From Strigamia acuminata (lineage: Eukaryota; Arthropoda; Chilopoda; Geophilomorpha; Linotaeniidae), in NCBI GenBank assembly GCA_949358305.1, contig OX442316.1:10292001-10356000 (forward strand): a stretch of 64,000 bases of DNA, in the 5' to 3' direction. The notes below the pieces were generated by a model, which saw only the letters and a list, made by a program, of their open reading frames with translations, was not told the DNA's origin and searched no databases. Every line of letters starts with the position of its first letter. Position 1 is the first letter of the stretch. Shown here in pieces: positions 12,601 through 25,400 of this stretch. Both the position numbers and the translations under genes were made by a program.

Positions 12601-13470
12601 TAGTTTTCAATTTCAAAGATGGTTATTTTTAAACGCACATTTATTGTTACCAAAATAACGATATTTTTTGCGTCGGACCAAAATCGTTTTCTGTCTGTAA
12701 ATGCTCTCATATGGACAAAACGGAAAATGAAAACGAGTAATGTTCCTACTTCTATCGACATGGTGCTCTGGAATTAGCGAAAATCGAAATCAAATGTAAT
12801 CGACTCAAAAGTGTACATCACTATACCGAATATGGTAATTCCAATTGTGATTCTGCTGGTTTTTCAAAAATTGCTAGACTTAAGTTTAAAATTATGCTGA
12901 CATAAAGCAAGTACCGTAGAACACAGTGGTTAAATATGTGGTAAAGTCTTGAAAAACAAACAACCATGTAAGATTTTCTAAGAAAAATTGACTAAGGGAT
13001 TCAATAAATACTTCAAGCTTCTGTGATCATCATTAAAGTCTGAGTGTCTGCCCCGCTTGGCATCATCGACCAATGTTGCAGCTAAAACCAAATCCTGCAA
13101 TTGTATTATTAGAAATTGCACACAAAAACTTGCTTTTCATGATATTTATCACCTCAAATTTAATGGGTGGATGAATACTTTTCCCATCAGGTTCTTCAAT
13201 ATCAATTTGAACTGTGTCTTCAATTTTAATGAATTTCACTCCCTGATTAAACGACGAATGCGCCCTTGGTCTATCTTGACCCCAAATAAAACTCTTGGTT
13301 TCTGCCCTCGACACTTTCTTTCGATCAAGAGTGAATGCTCTATTCCCATCACTGTCTTTCACCACCGCCTTGTTTTCTTGCGAGTTCGCACCAACATGGT
13401 TTATTTTCATTCCTGAAGATCCATCCTTGTCTAATTCATTTTCTTCAGATTCCATTGTGAAGGAACTCAA
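9617..13470 (-). CDS. Tpcn1: Two-pore cation channel, TPC1-like
   Basis: Two-pore channels are endolysosomal Na+/Ca2+ channels with two six-helix domains, gated by PI(3,5)P2, voltage or NAADP. Nineteen minus-strand exons join in phase: 13470-13153, 13094-13012, 12947-12827, 12767-12651, 12575-12453, 12160-12042, 11978-11877, 11818-11692, 11639-11438, 11375-11231, 11162-10998, 10941-10886, 10828-10747, 10677-10608, 10550-10328, 10249-10159, 10092-9979, 9915-9755 and 9693-9617. They give 831 residues, against about 816 in human TPC1. Visible landmarks are DLVLAATLVDDAKRGR before domain I, S4-I with SRALRPLFLV, filter I TTANNPDIM, S4-II LLVLRVLRLVKIIGTVER, and filter II ELTVVNQWHI. The C-terminal tail is acidic. 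The intron 10327-10250 is U12-type AT-AC. The start could also be the ATG five codons in. Conserved TPC sequence begins only after residue ~105, so the Ser/Asp-rich N-terminus is less certain. Confidence 0.92.
10250..10327 (-). other. U12-type (minor spliceosome) AT-AC intron in the TPC gene
   Basis: On the minus strand the intron begins ATATCCTT directly after CAC-A and ends TTTGCAC before TTCTTACAG. A branch-point match CCTTTAAC lies ~13 bases before the end. No GT donor fits: the frame stops shortly after. With AT-AC ends the exon phases match exactly and rebuild VVNQWHILTAGFVAV, the expected pore-to-S6 sequence. Confidence 0.85.
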
Positions 13471-16400
13471 ATGTTTTTCTTTTTTTTAATTTAAAAAATG
13501 TTGTTTTAATGAATCACAAGTTCACGACGCGATAAACATAAACATTCACAGTTGCCAAGTTGGCTACTGATGCGTTTATTAAACCAACGCAAACTTTAAA
13601 AACAAAAAAAAAGCACTAAATCAAAATGATTCATTCAAAATGAGCATAATGTTACTGCAAAAGTTGAATATAAAAAACTAACCTACTCGGAGCAGATGTT
13701 GTATCAAACCACAAGCTGATTTCGAAAATTAACGCCCCCCTGTAGATTACACGTGCATTCACTGGGGTCACGTTCGCTTGAAATGAGATACGATTAGAGA
13801 AAAAGGCAACTGGCATGAGATGTGATCTTACGAGGCTCATACGCGATATCTGCTATCGAAATTTAAATTCCAAATAAATATCGAAATTTCATTTATCAGA
13901 TAAGTGTGTTTGTTTTTCCATTTCTCTTTCGATGGCCATTCCAAACGTCCAATTTGTTGAGAATAAATTGAAATATGAATTTAATTGTCTTGTTTATTCA
14001 ACTTTCAAGTGCAAGAAATGTTTTACAAACTTGGTTGATAAAAAACATGTTCAAATTCGGTTATAATTAGTGGGAAATGTTGTTTTTTAGAATTTTGTTA
14101 ACGAGGCCCAAAAAAAGTGACATTAGGAGACTATAAAAATATTTCCCTTATTAAATTTTTAATTAAAGTCATTATAATAACAATTTTTTAATTATTTTTC
14201 TCTTTATTTTTCCATCCTAATTAAGATTGAATTCTTTATACAAATTTTTTTTCTTGCTTTAATATACCAACACAAGCATTATATAATTTACTCTTTCCAT
14301 ACTGTACAAATTCTTTTTTTTCTTACAAATTTTCATCTCTGCACAAATTTTTGGAAGCATTTTCAAGTTATAAGAAACAATTGAAAGAAAAATGTAATTT
14401 ATCAAATTTTTAGTTACAAATTTTGGTTTAAAAATTGCACCAATTGCACAATTTAAAGCATAAAGATGAAAAAAACAAGCTATGAAATGAAAGCATCCAT
14501 ATATTAATGAGGACTTTGATGCAATGAATTTTTAAAATATGTATTTAAATAATAAAACACTTGAAATTACATATTCATCCATTTTTCCCATTGGTGTCAG
14601 CAAAATTTCTACTATAGGATTAGAACTGTACCTAGTATATAGGTCTACCATGACAGCAAAACACTGAAGAGTAAAAAATACACGCAGCACTGTTTATACC
14701 ACTGAAAATAATAAATTTAAAATCAATGGTAAGTAAAAACTTACTACAAATACTTTTCGTTTCTTGTATGTTTATAAGCTACAAAAATTTGGCAAGGTTT
14801 TCTTTAAAGTCAGGCTTAAAAAAATGGTAAAAATCGAGACAACATACACGAGTTTACATTGAAGTTTTGTGCACTTAGAAAAAAGTGCAGCAATTATGCA
14901 CTAGGCAACTTAAAGTATATTTTTAAAAAAAAAAAGTAAAAATGAAATAAAATTGGACTGTGTACAATTTGAATACCAAAAACAAAAAAACAAAAAAACA
15001 CTTGAAACAATGTTAAAAATATTCGTTGCCAAGTGCAGTTGATAAAACGAATCCACAAAAACTGGACTTTCGGGTGCTAAAAATAACAATCCGTGATTTT
15101 TTTAAGGTTGGCTCGAGCCATACACTTTGTCCAACAAAATAGTATACATACATCAAACAAAATTATTCAATATCTCTTCACATAAACATAAAAAAAATGG
15201 GAATAAAGTCTGGTGTACAAAAACAAATTTATGTATAAATTGTATGCCAAGTTTTTATTTTGTTTTTATTTAATTTTTTTTATATTTTTTATTTTTAAGT
15301 TGTGGGGAGATTCTATTTTTCAGATTGGAACTAAAAAGAAAGGACATTTGACATAGCACATTAAAATTGTGGAATTTGATTTTTTAAAAAAAAATTATTT
15401 GATTCAAATTTCAATGCTGATATGCATTACTCAATAGGTGATAAATTCATACAATTTATAGTTGTTGTTGTTGTTGTTAAAGTAGCAATTTGCTCATCCA
15501 ATCTCAAATTTTTGTCAATTTTACAACTTTTAATTATACAAACTGCTTTAAAGTCAGTTTAATAGATATGTAGTTACTAGAATTTAAGTTTATTAACTAG
15601 GGATTATTATTAATACCTTAAAATTGTGACAATTCTTAAATTCAAGACTAATTTATAATTTTAGATTTTTTTTGTTTTAAATTAGCCAAAAGTTTTTTAT
15701 TTTTATTTATTTTTTTTAAATTGTAGGCACTGTTTTTAACAAGGTGTTACGAAAACTGAGCAAAAATTAGATGGAATAGTTAAGTACAATTGGAATGCAG
15801 TGCATTTTACTATATCTTAATTCGTTTTATATTTTTTTTAAAATATAAAATAGCTGAAATTTAATATCTCAAATAATAATTTTAAAAAAAAATTATTAAA
15901 AGCAGCACTGCAATTTATTACGCGTGAGATTTAGTTAAACGGAGCATTCTTTATCAATAAAAAAGTCGGATTTTGATTTTTATTTATTTATCTTCCATTC
16001 CTCGCAAGCTGTGTTATATATAAGATTAGAAAAAGGGTAGGGAAAAAGTGGAATGATGGGTTATACCAAAAAAATGTTAGAAATCGAATAAACAAATCAA
16101 TAAATTATCACAAAAACGCTTTGGCTTACAGCTATAATATTGAAGAGAAAAAAAATTTAAAAAAATTGAAATTTTTCTCCTTACGCTTAAGTAAAAGACT
16201 TGAATTGCAAACTGTAAGTTCAACATAAAACACTTGGAAAACAAAAACAAACATTTCTGATAATTAAAAACATCAAACAAAAACATTAATAATTTACAAA
16301 ATAACAAATAATCCATTTTTAACTATGATTAATTTATAATTTCGTACGAAGAAGAATTATTTTTCTAATTTTCCAAATCTTTAAATTTAAAATTTTACTT

Positions 16401-16485
16401 TTACTTTACTTAAACGAAGTGAATATTATGGCACTTCATCTGGAAAAGTCCTCTCTATCATCGAGACAATGAAAAGAAAAATTCT
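13471..16485. other. AT-rich intergenic DNA / probable pico 3' UTR
   Basis: About 3 kb without supportable coding sequence. The right part, next to the pico stop at 16486, is probably long minus-strand 3' UTR rich in A/T runs. A (GTT)n tract lies near 15461-15477. Just upstream of TPC (13840-13900) there are CGATAT/TATCGAAA motifs that may belong to its promoter. Confidence 0.5.
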
Positions 16486-19400
16486 TCACTGTCCTTTGCT
16501 CAACTGAGTATTTTCGTTGCGTTTTGGTGGCGGTGGTGGCGGCTTTCTTTTTGGAGTGTTGGTCACACTGTTGTCCCTTAACCCATGGTGACCCAGGCAC
16601 AACGATGGCATAGGAGGCGGAGGCGGCGGCAAGGGCATGAGATTTTCATAATTCCTATCCCCGATACCACTTTGGTGAGCGTCACTCAAGTCCCGGAAAC
16701 CCATGACTGGATACGCGGCCGTGTCTTGCGAGAGCTGTTGGGCCAATTTCCACTTTTTTTCCATCACGCGGTGTAAATCCTTCAAAAACTCCCTGGGAGG
16801 CGCGACCTGACTGGATCCAGGTCCCGCCTCCCCATTCGATACTGATAATTTGGTTTCGGCGCTGCGTTTGGGCGGCGGCGGTTTCCTGTTCTTCAAGATG
16901 GACTTGGTCTGCACCGACGGTGGCGATGGCAGTGGCGGTGGCGGGGGTGGCAGTACGAGTTGGTTGCCCATTGACGGATCATCGTCGAAACAAAACTTGT
17001 TGTATTTCTCCGGCGTTTTACAAGACGCGCTGCCCAGCGTGGCGCATCTGTTGCCCACGCTGTACGGTTCCAGGCTCAACTTCCTGTGCGGCGAAGGCCG
17101 CCTCAACAAACCGGGAGACATTGTTTGCGCCTTTAATTCGGCGAGAAATGGTGGCGGCATGTTGGGACCGATGTCCGATTCGGATAGTTTGCGTTGAGAT
17201 TGAGATCTGTGTTGGCCGGGTTTGGGCGGCACGGTCGGCCCGCCGGGCGATTTCAAATCCATTTGGTCGGCGCCTCTGCTGCGGCTCAGCATTTCAGGCG
17301 GCAGAGACAAGTTGGGATTGTGCTTGTGTACTGGATTATCGAGCAGCAGCGATGGCGAGCTGAGTGCAAAAGTGCTTTTTCTGTCCGTCGATGTTATGGG
17401 CAGCGGGGGCACGGAGTTAACATTGGTAACATTGTGGTAGGCCTCTGGCGGCGGCGGCGGCAAGGCTTCAGAGTTGCCCTCCATGCTCGTTCCCATGTCG
17501 ACAGGAGGCGGCGGCAATGGCAAACTGTCGATGATGTCGGCGTTTTTGTTGTGGTTCCGATCGAGTGAACTTGACTTGACTTCGCTTAAACTTTGCTTCC
17601 GCTTCAAACCGCTCACGCTGATCCGATCATCTGTGAGGGATCTCCGTAAACTACTTCTTCCGATGCTCAGTTTGCTGTTGAGTTCAAGAGTCAAGGCACT
17701 CGCTAGACTGTCTTCGTTCATCGACTGTTTGGCTAAACTGCGCGTTGTGCTAGTTAGTGGCAACTTTGGTGCCATGCTTGGCTTTCGCTTGATGGTGCCC
17801 ATTGGGAAGTCTGCTTCAAATCCCGTCTGCTCTGACGTCGGTGTTATGCACCCGTTGTTCGACACGCATCCGCTCGAGCTGGAACTCGAGCGCACAGAGT
17901 TTTGGCGGGAAATGGCACGACGCCCCCAAGACCGTTCCAACGTAGCCAATGGAGTGGACGGTTCGGACGGCAAATCTAAACCGCTCAACTCGTTCATCAG
18001 ACTGCGTAGAGGGGTGATTGGAGACGTACATTGACTGCTGGATCGTGGCATGGTCACCATGGAGCAACTGCGTGCATGTGCTAATACTTCCAAATCATCT
18101 TCAGCTAAGTCTTGAAGTAAATGTCTGTAATTCTCTAATAATTGACGTCCAAACTGAAACAAATCAAACACAAAAACCAAAAACCTTTATAATTTATAAC
18201 TCATAAACTCAAAAAATCATTACCTTTGCTATTCTCATTCCCATCACCCACTGCTTCAAACTCTCATTATCTTCAGCGCACAAGAACTTCATGTACTTGG
18301 AGGATTTTGTCTGAATTTGAGGATGCTGTTAAGTGCACATTAAATATTAATACTCAGCAATTCTCAAGCAAATCAATAATTTCGCAGCTGCAACAATTAC
18401 CTTGATTGCAAAACAGTAATCGGTTGGCGCTTTATATTTTTTCTTCCATCCAACTCCCAAGTAAATATGATTTGCATCAAAAGTTGTTAGACAGAGCAAA
18501 TCTCTTGAAGACTGTCAAAACGAATATTTTAACGTTGATAAACTGCAAAGTAAGTCGCGAAATGCACAAACACTACCTTTGATTTTCCCTTGGGGCAATA
18601 ATACAGTCCAGATGCTCTTAAGACGAAGAAATGTTTTTTCCAAGCTTTTTTCCCTTCACTCTTTAAGTATAAAATGCCTTCTAATTCAGGCACGAGCACA
18701 CCACTTCCAGAAAAAAACTCCTGCGTAGTACAAAAAGCACATCATGATTTCCCCGTCCTCACATATCCATTTCAAATAAACGATAGAAAAACAAAACTAA
18801 CCTCGACTAAAGTATTTTTAGCTTCATCATCTAAGTCGACTCCTTTTTCAGATGAACTGCCAATTAATAAATAATCCTGTCGATAGAAAAGCACACTAAT
18901 CATATTGAATTCCGTAATTTCGACTCGAAATTCTACCTCGGGATTAACAAATAAATTATATTTTTCAGGACGTTCAACAAAATGCAATTTGTTTTTCGAA
19001 TCTCTGGTCCACATAAGTAAATTTTCGACAACGTGTTCGTGATCTTCGTAAATTCGTTCTGCAAAATTGATTTAATTCAGATGTTGGAGCAAAAAAAAAA
19101 AAAAATAAATAAATGTGAAGACATACCTAAGTATAAATCAGGAATTTGTTCAATCACGGTCCATTTTGGATCCATTTTTATGTGATTTTTATCTGCTAGT
19201 AATTTTGCAACATATCCACTCGTCATTTTCTCATCTATCAATAAACTTTTGGCACTTCCGTCTGCTGTGTAAGCTTTTATAAATAACTAAAAGAAAAAAG
19301 AAAAAATATAAATTAAATAAACATATTTATTAGTATTCCAAATGCCACATGCTTTAACACAGTCAACAAGTAAAAAAAAATTGCCTCAAAACAAATATTT

Positions 19401-22400
19401 CTAAAAATACCTTCACATTATCTCAAAAACCTAGAAAAAAAAGCCTCGACGAACGACGCTTCACTCAAAAAACAGACAAAGAAAACAAACTCTCATCTGT
19501 TGCCATATGAGGGAAAAGCAAAAGCAAAAGAAAAACCAGTGTTTCAGAAGAAAAAAGAATAAAAGCAGCACTTTTGGAAATGAAAAGTGACTTCTTTGAC
19601 ACCAAAGGTCCTTTAATTGAACAGAAATTCGTGCAAGTCAGTGAGCTCATGCAGAGACCGGTTTGTCTAAACACTCAAACCGAGCTACTAGTCCACACAA
19701 CACACGTATACCTTTTTCACACTGGCTTCCCGCATTTTTTCTAATGCAATTTTGATTTTTTCTGCTTTGATCCTCGCTGCTTGCTCTGCCTGGAGTAAGA
19801 AAGAAATATATAGAAAGAAAAGACAAAACAAGTAATGTCATCGTTAGTGCACTTTAATGAGACAAAGCCACAAGAGGAGAAAATCAAGAAAACGTTTCTA
19901 CAAGTATTACAAATACCGTATACACATTTTCGTTGAATTGAGAAGTTTTTTTTTTTTTTTTTAGCAAGCAATTTGATGCAGTGTAGTTTTATAAACTGAA
20001 ATAACAAAAGAAAATAAAAAAAAGGGAAAGGAAGGTGAAAAAATTAAATAGATTGGCTCCAACATGAGATAACAAACAAAGGCAAAGAGTGGAAGGATGT
20101 TGCTCAACAGAAATCAATTTCCAACACGACATAGAACACGATTTTAAACGGCGAGAAAAGTTGGCGAAAAGGAGAAGAGAAACCAGCACTTCAATTTGGC
20201 GAAAGACCGCAGAGTACTAAAGGAAAATAGAGTTAGCAGCTCGTCAGAACACAACACAACACAAACACGCGAGTGAAAAACGGGTTTATTACTTTCATTT
20301 TCACAACTCGACCCATTTAATAGGTCAAGCTCATTCTCAATACTCTGCACCGAAAATATTCCACTAAAATAACCATTGGTTTGAGTAATGGAAACAATAC
20401 ACTCATTCAACATGCACTATGTAGTCAATGGCTCTTAAGGCAGTAAACAACAGGAAGAAGCCTTTGATTCGGTTTCTTGATAGTGCAAACTCAGAGCCAC
20501 CTAGAGTTTTCCGGTCAGCTTTTATTCCCCCTTTTCATTAGTTGTTCCAGATATCCTTGGAGCCTTGTTGAGACAACATATGTCCACTGGACGCCAGATG
20601 TCCTTGTACCAACACCCAAAGAAAGACTTTCAATGAGTTATTTTTTAAATTAATTGAATTTGACAAACAGCCAATCAGCATAATGGAGCTTAGAATGTTC
20701 CAGAAGGATTTTCTTTCAAACTTTCAAAAATAAAAATAAAAATGCAGTAGTGACAGTTATGTTGCCACAACATATTGATGATTTATTTACAGCAGTTCCT
20801 TTTGTGCCAATGGTTTATTGTGGGAAACATTTGTTATCATTTAGCTACTGACAAATGCAACGAAACACTATGCCCTATCGTAATGGCTTCTGACAGGTCA
20901 TTAAAGATAAAACTTGGCTTCGAATCTTTTGTTTTAGGGCATGATAAAAAAAAACCTTCAAAGAAGTGAAAGCACCGCTATCAGTTCCTTAATTTGCTTA
21001 TCGCATGTTAACGAATCCCTGGCAAAGACACATTTTCATTGATAGATAAAATTCACAAGGTGAAGTACCAATGAAGGCCATTAGTGATGCTTCAACTGTG
21101 ACATAGTAAGAAAGACAAGTGTCGGGGAGCCACCAGTAGAAAAATATTTCTATTTTTAAAACGAGTTTTACTGCTGTTATAAGTCATGCAACTCGAAATT
21201 TCCTTTTTAAAAGGGGTTAAAGTTGTAAAAAAAGAAAAAGAAAAAGAAAACATGTCAACTAGAATGATACTTGAGTTTTATTACCCCAGTGTATATTTTT
21301 GTCTGTATTTCCACAGATAACACAATGGGGAAATGGTTATTTAGAATGCACATACAAATGTCACCAGTAAAAGCCACCGAAATAAAGTTGACTTGAGAAA
21401 GAATAGAATCAACTTTTATCTCTGTAGCCCACTGATGGTGATGAATTAAATTCAAGAGGAAAGAAGCGGAGGGGAAGCGAGATGAGATGATTGCACATCT
21501 TTTGACAAATGAGAGATAGAGGGGCCATCTTTTATTTGTCCATCCGTTGCGGGCTGTATAAAAATACATCAGCAATTATAAATAACCCCTGTTGACTATT
21601 ATCACAAAATGATCTTCAAATGGACTTTCTAAACTCATTTTAAATTCACCCAACCAGGAGGAGGTGCAAACCCTTAGAGAAAAAAAATAAGCCAGTCAAA
21701 GAAATAAATAAAAATAACATAAAATAAAAACCTAAAAAGCACCACTTACAAGGGGAAGATCATCAAGTTCACCAAGCACCAAATGTAACCTATGTTTGAT
21801 GAATACCGGCAACTGAAAATAATTTGTGGATCAATTGACTTGTCATGCACGGCATGCAACATCTCACGCTAAGTGAAGAACCATTTAAAATTTATTCATC
21901 AAAATAATAATAATAAAAATAAACTATAATGATGATAATGAAAGGTGGCAACTGGAGAGGAATACAAAGCATCAAATTTGCTACGAGTTGTTTAGAAATT
22001 GCTATTTTTGTACGGAGTATTTTATTTTATTATCTAGCGCTTGAAAGACTACCTGTGTTGGAGGAGTCATCGCAGATCCATTGCTTATTTTCGAGATGAT
22101 TCTATGACTTGTAGAAATGTCGGTTCTTGTCACGCCGGTTCCTGAAGATGCTGAAGACTCGGACGAAAGCATGGACACGTTATCGGAAAAGGCCGAGTCG
22201 TTGTCGGGACTATCTGTGCGAAGACCCATTTCGGTGCGATGTAAACGCAAAGCATCGTCTGAATCTGACTCTCCAGGTAGAATTCCCAAGTCGAGCTTGA
22301 TGCGGTTGGCTCCTCCCGAACCCGAGCGAGTGTGCGATGGAATATGCGACGAGCCCGAACCGCCTCCGCTGCCTTGGGACACTAAACTGGCAGAGCGCTG

Positions 22401-25400
22401 ATGTCCCTTCTTCACCGTAAGTTCCTTCTCCAGGGCGCATAATTCACCTAAGATGGCATCCAATTCCACATCTTGGCTGTCTGTTACAAATTTCAAACAA
22501 AAACAAGCATTAGCATTTTTTATCCTTCATCTTTTTTAGCAAAAACAAAAATAACAACTTTAATTCACGAGTTTTTGCATTTTTGAACCGAAGCCATACA
22601 CACATCCTGCGTATGTTTCAGATGTAGAAATATTTTACCAGATTTCTATTTTTTTATTGTTGTAATACGATGGGCCCACAGCTTCCAAGACCAGACCACT
22701 CAATAACAGTAAAAGTTTGGTATTGGATTTCGATTTTTCTCTGAATGCGAATTTGATAAATGTTGCCGATAAACAGTTATAGGGCACCATTTTGGGTTTA
22801 CCGGTTTACCTCACACTTTTATTGGAAAAAAACATTATTGATTTTGCTTCTTACATGTGTAAATTTGTAGATAATAGAAAATCTTTCTACAGATGCTGTA
22901 ATAGACATTGCAAATCTAAATTTATATGGACAGCGCAGCGCTGCAACTGCATACTACTGAGTTTGAATGAATTACGTATTCAGAAGCGCCAGCATTCGCA
23001 TTGGTCACTGCCTAATAAAAATACCGCCTGTCTAATACGATCTTGCACCCGCTATATCGATGCCAAATCCAAACACCAAACTCAATTTTTCTTGCTCACT
23101 GGAATTTTTTGTCCCAACGTTTTACGGACCGCCATCATACTTTCTCCCAATGTTTTACAGACCAGTAACCTAACATTGCTCTACTAAGCCTACCTTTTCT
23201 GCACCTTGTGCTGATATTTCTGCTTGCATTCAAGAAGAAATTATCAACGCAAAGTGCAGAAAGGTTTAATCTTTGCGTTTTAACGGTAAACTGCAAGTGT
23301 TGTCGTACTGATTTTGCACTTTCAGTGTATTACTTATGCAACGTTAGGAGTAACATGGCAATAAGTGAAGCAGACATCACAAAGTTTCTTTTCAAAGCTG
23401 CAAACCACAGGAGTGCAATCCATAGACCATTATGAAGATTAAAACATGTGGTCACAAAGAGAAATGTGAAAGGACTATTGAATGGCAAAACAGCAGCACA
23501 CAAAAAACTTTCCCATTGAATAACATTGTGACCTAGGGGCCAAATTATAATTACATTCTCACCCATTAGGACAATAAAACAAATCTATTCATATGGATGA
23601 TGCCATTATCATTACAACTCCCCTCCCCAAAAAAGTGTAATTCAAACAGGATGTTATATTCGACTTCACTCCAGTCCATCAACAAGATGGATTAGGTGGA
23701 GAAAAAAAAATTAGAAATACGTATTTGTAACGTTTATTAAAAATACCTTCCAAATTAGCCATGGAGAACCTGTAGCTATCAATTCTCGGTGATGAGAAAC
23801 ACAAGCGCTCCGGGGTGGAGAGTGGTCTTGGCCCTCCTCCGACATGGTCGAGTCCCTGCAAGAAATAAAACAAGAAAAAATGCTGAATTTGCAACATTAA
23901 GCACAAAAAGTAATAAAAAAAAAGTAATAGGCTCAACTTCAAACTTCTTGCATAAATAAAACGGAGTTCACTGGTCCTTTTACACATACGCATAAAAATA
24001 AAAAAAATAAAAAAAAAGAACGAGTCTCCAACGAAATCATTAACAACAACTCATCCATGACCTACCACAAGTGCAATTAACAAAAAAAAGGGAAACCAAA
24101 GAGCACAATTTATGACTTATTTATTCCGTGCTGCAAAACTCGTGTTACACCTTTTTTCCCCCCGTCTCCCTTTTAAATATATGAATACGCAGAAATTTAA
24201 ATTTCGGGGGGTTAAGAAATGGTATTTTTGTACTCCAAGGTTTAAAAATAATTATTTTTTTCTGCGATTCTCGGAGATTAGGGTTTTACTCAAAGCTCCA
24301 AATGTTAAAAACACTAGCGGGATTCAAAGAAAACGATCCTCGCGCATGTGCAAGCAGTTAATAGCACGTGTTTAGTGTTACCATATTGTACATTTTGTTC
24401 ACGTGATTTATTTTTTTTTGTGATCTTCACACTTCAGCATTCACAAAATGTTGGTAAAGACACTTTGGCAAATCTCTCGTGTATCTGCACAAGCTCAGAA
24501 AGGAAAGAGAAATTTGAGTTGTAACAAGGGAAGTCTGACTCGCTTGATAAGCTGTCAACTTATATTTTCTAACCAAATAAGTTGTAATTCCCAGAGCATT
24601 CCACTCGCATCTTTTCGTTTTTATCTTGAAACTAAATTTAATTACCCAAAAAAAAAATTTCTGCCAATTTTTGCAATTTCCAGTGCACACAGTTACCCCA
24701 GAATTATATTCAACTGCTGCGAAACGAATTAAAAATTCCGCAAGAACAAGCACAAGGCAGAAATTACAGATTTCAGACTTTTAAAGGAAGATTTCTAATA
24801 ATAAAAAAAAAACACAAAAAAAACATTACCTTGCACTTAGAAAATAAATTTAGTTGTGTGCAATGAGCTTTTAGTAATGAAACTAAGTAATTAAAGTGTC
24901 ATAAAAGCATATTATGATGATGGGAGTTAGAAATTGCTTTTTAATGTTTACATAACTCCTGACAAAGGCATGCTAACCGCGCAGTGTTCTGCCCTCGAAT
25001 TCGTGTAGTGGACTCGTATCGATTTATTAGGTGTTCGAAATTTGTATGCTGTACTGTACAACTCCACGCCACAAGCCAAGAAAACATTTATTTTTTCTCC
25101 CTCTCCAGTTTAAGTCATGAATCATCAAGTAAAACAGCTTTCCTTTTTATTTATATATATCTCGAACTTTTCTCTGCTATCTCCTTCGACACAATTGCTC
25201 ATTTATTACAAACCTAAACCATATATCCCTTTCTTCAAAGCCATTACTGTTCTCTTTGTATCCAACAAAATTAAACCATGACTTGCACACACACACACTT
25301 ATTTTTTTTCAAAACACAAAATGCACTCTGTTGCAACACCACTTTTAATTAAATCTAAACAAATTATATTAAATTTCCACTGGAATTTTATATATTAAAA

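Noticed and set aside
13652-13840. Minus-strand ORF upstream of TPC (62 codons)
   Set aside because: No similarity to channel N-termini and no usable splice link in phase to the exon at 13470. Probably leader or promoter DNA.
16850-18034. Several plus-strand ORFs of 115-186 codons
   Set aside because: They are reverse-strand shadows of the GC-rich terminal pico exon. Their Gly/Val/Arg-rich content reflects antisense poly-proline codons.
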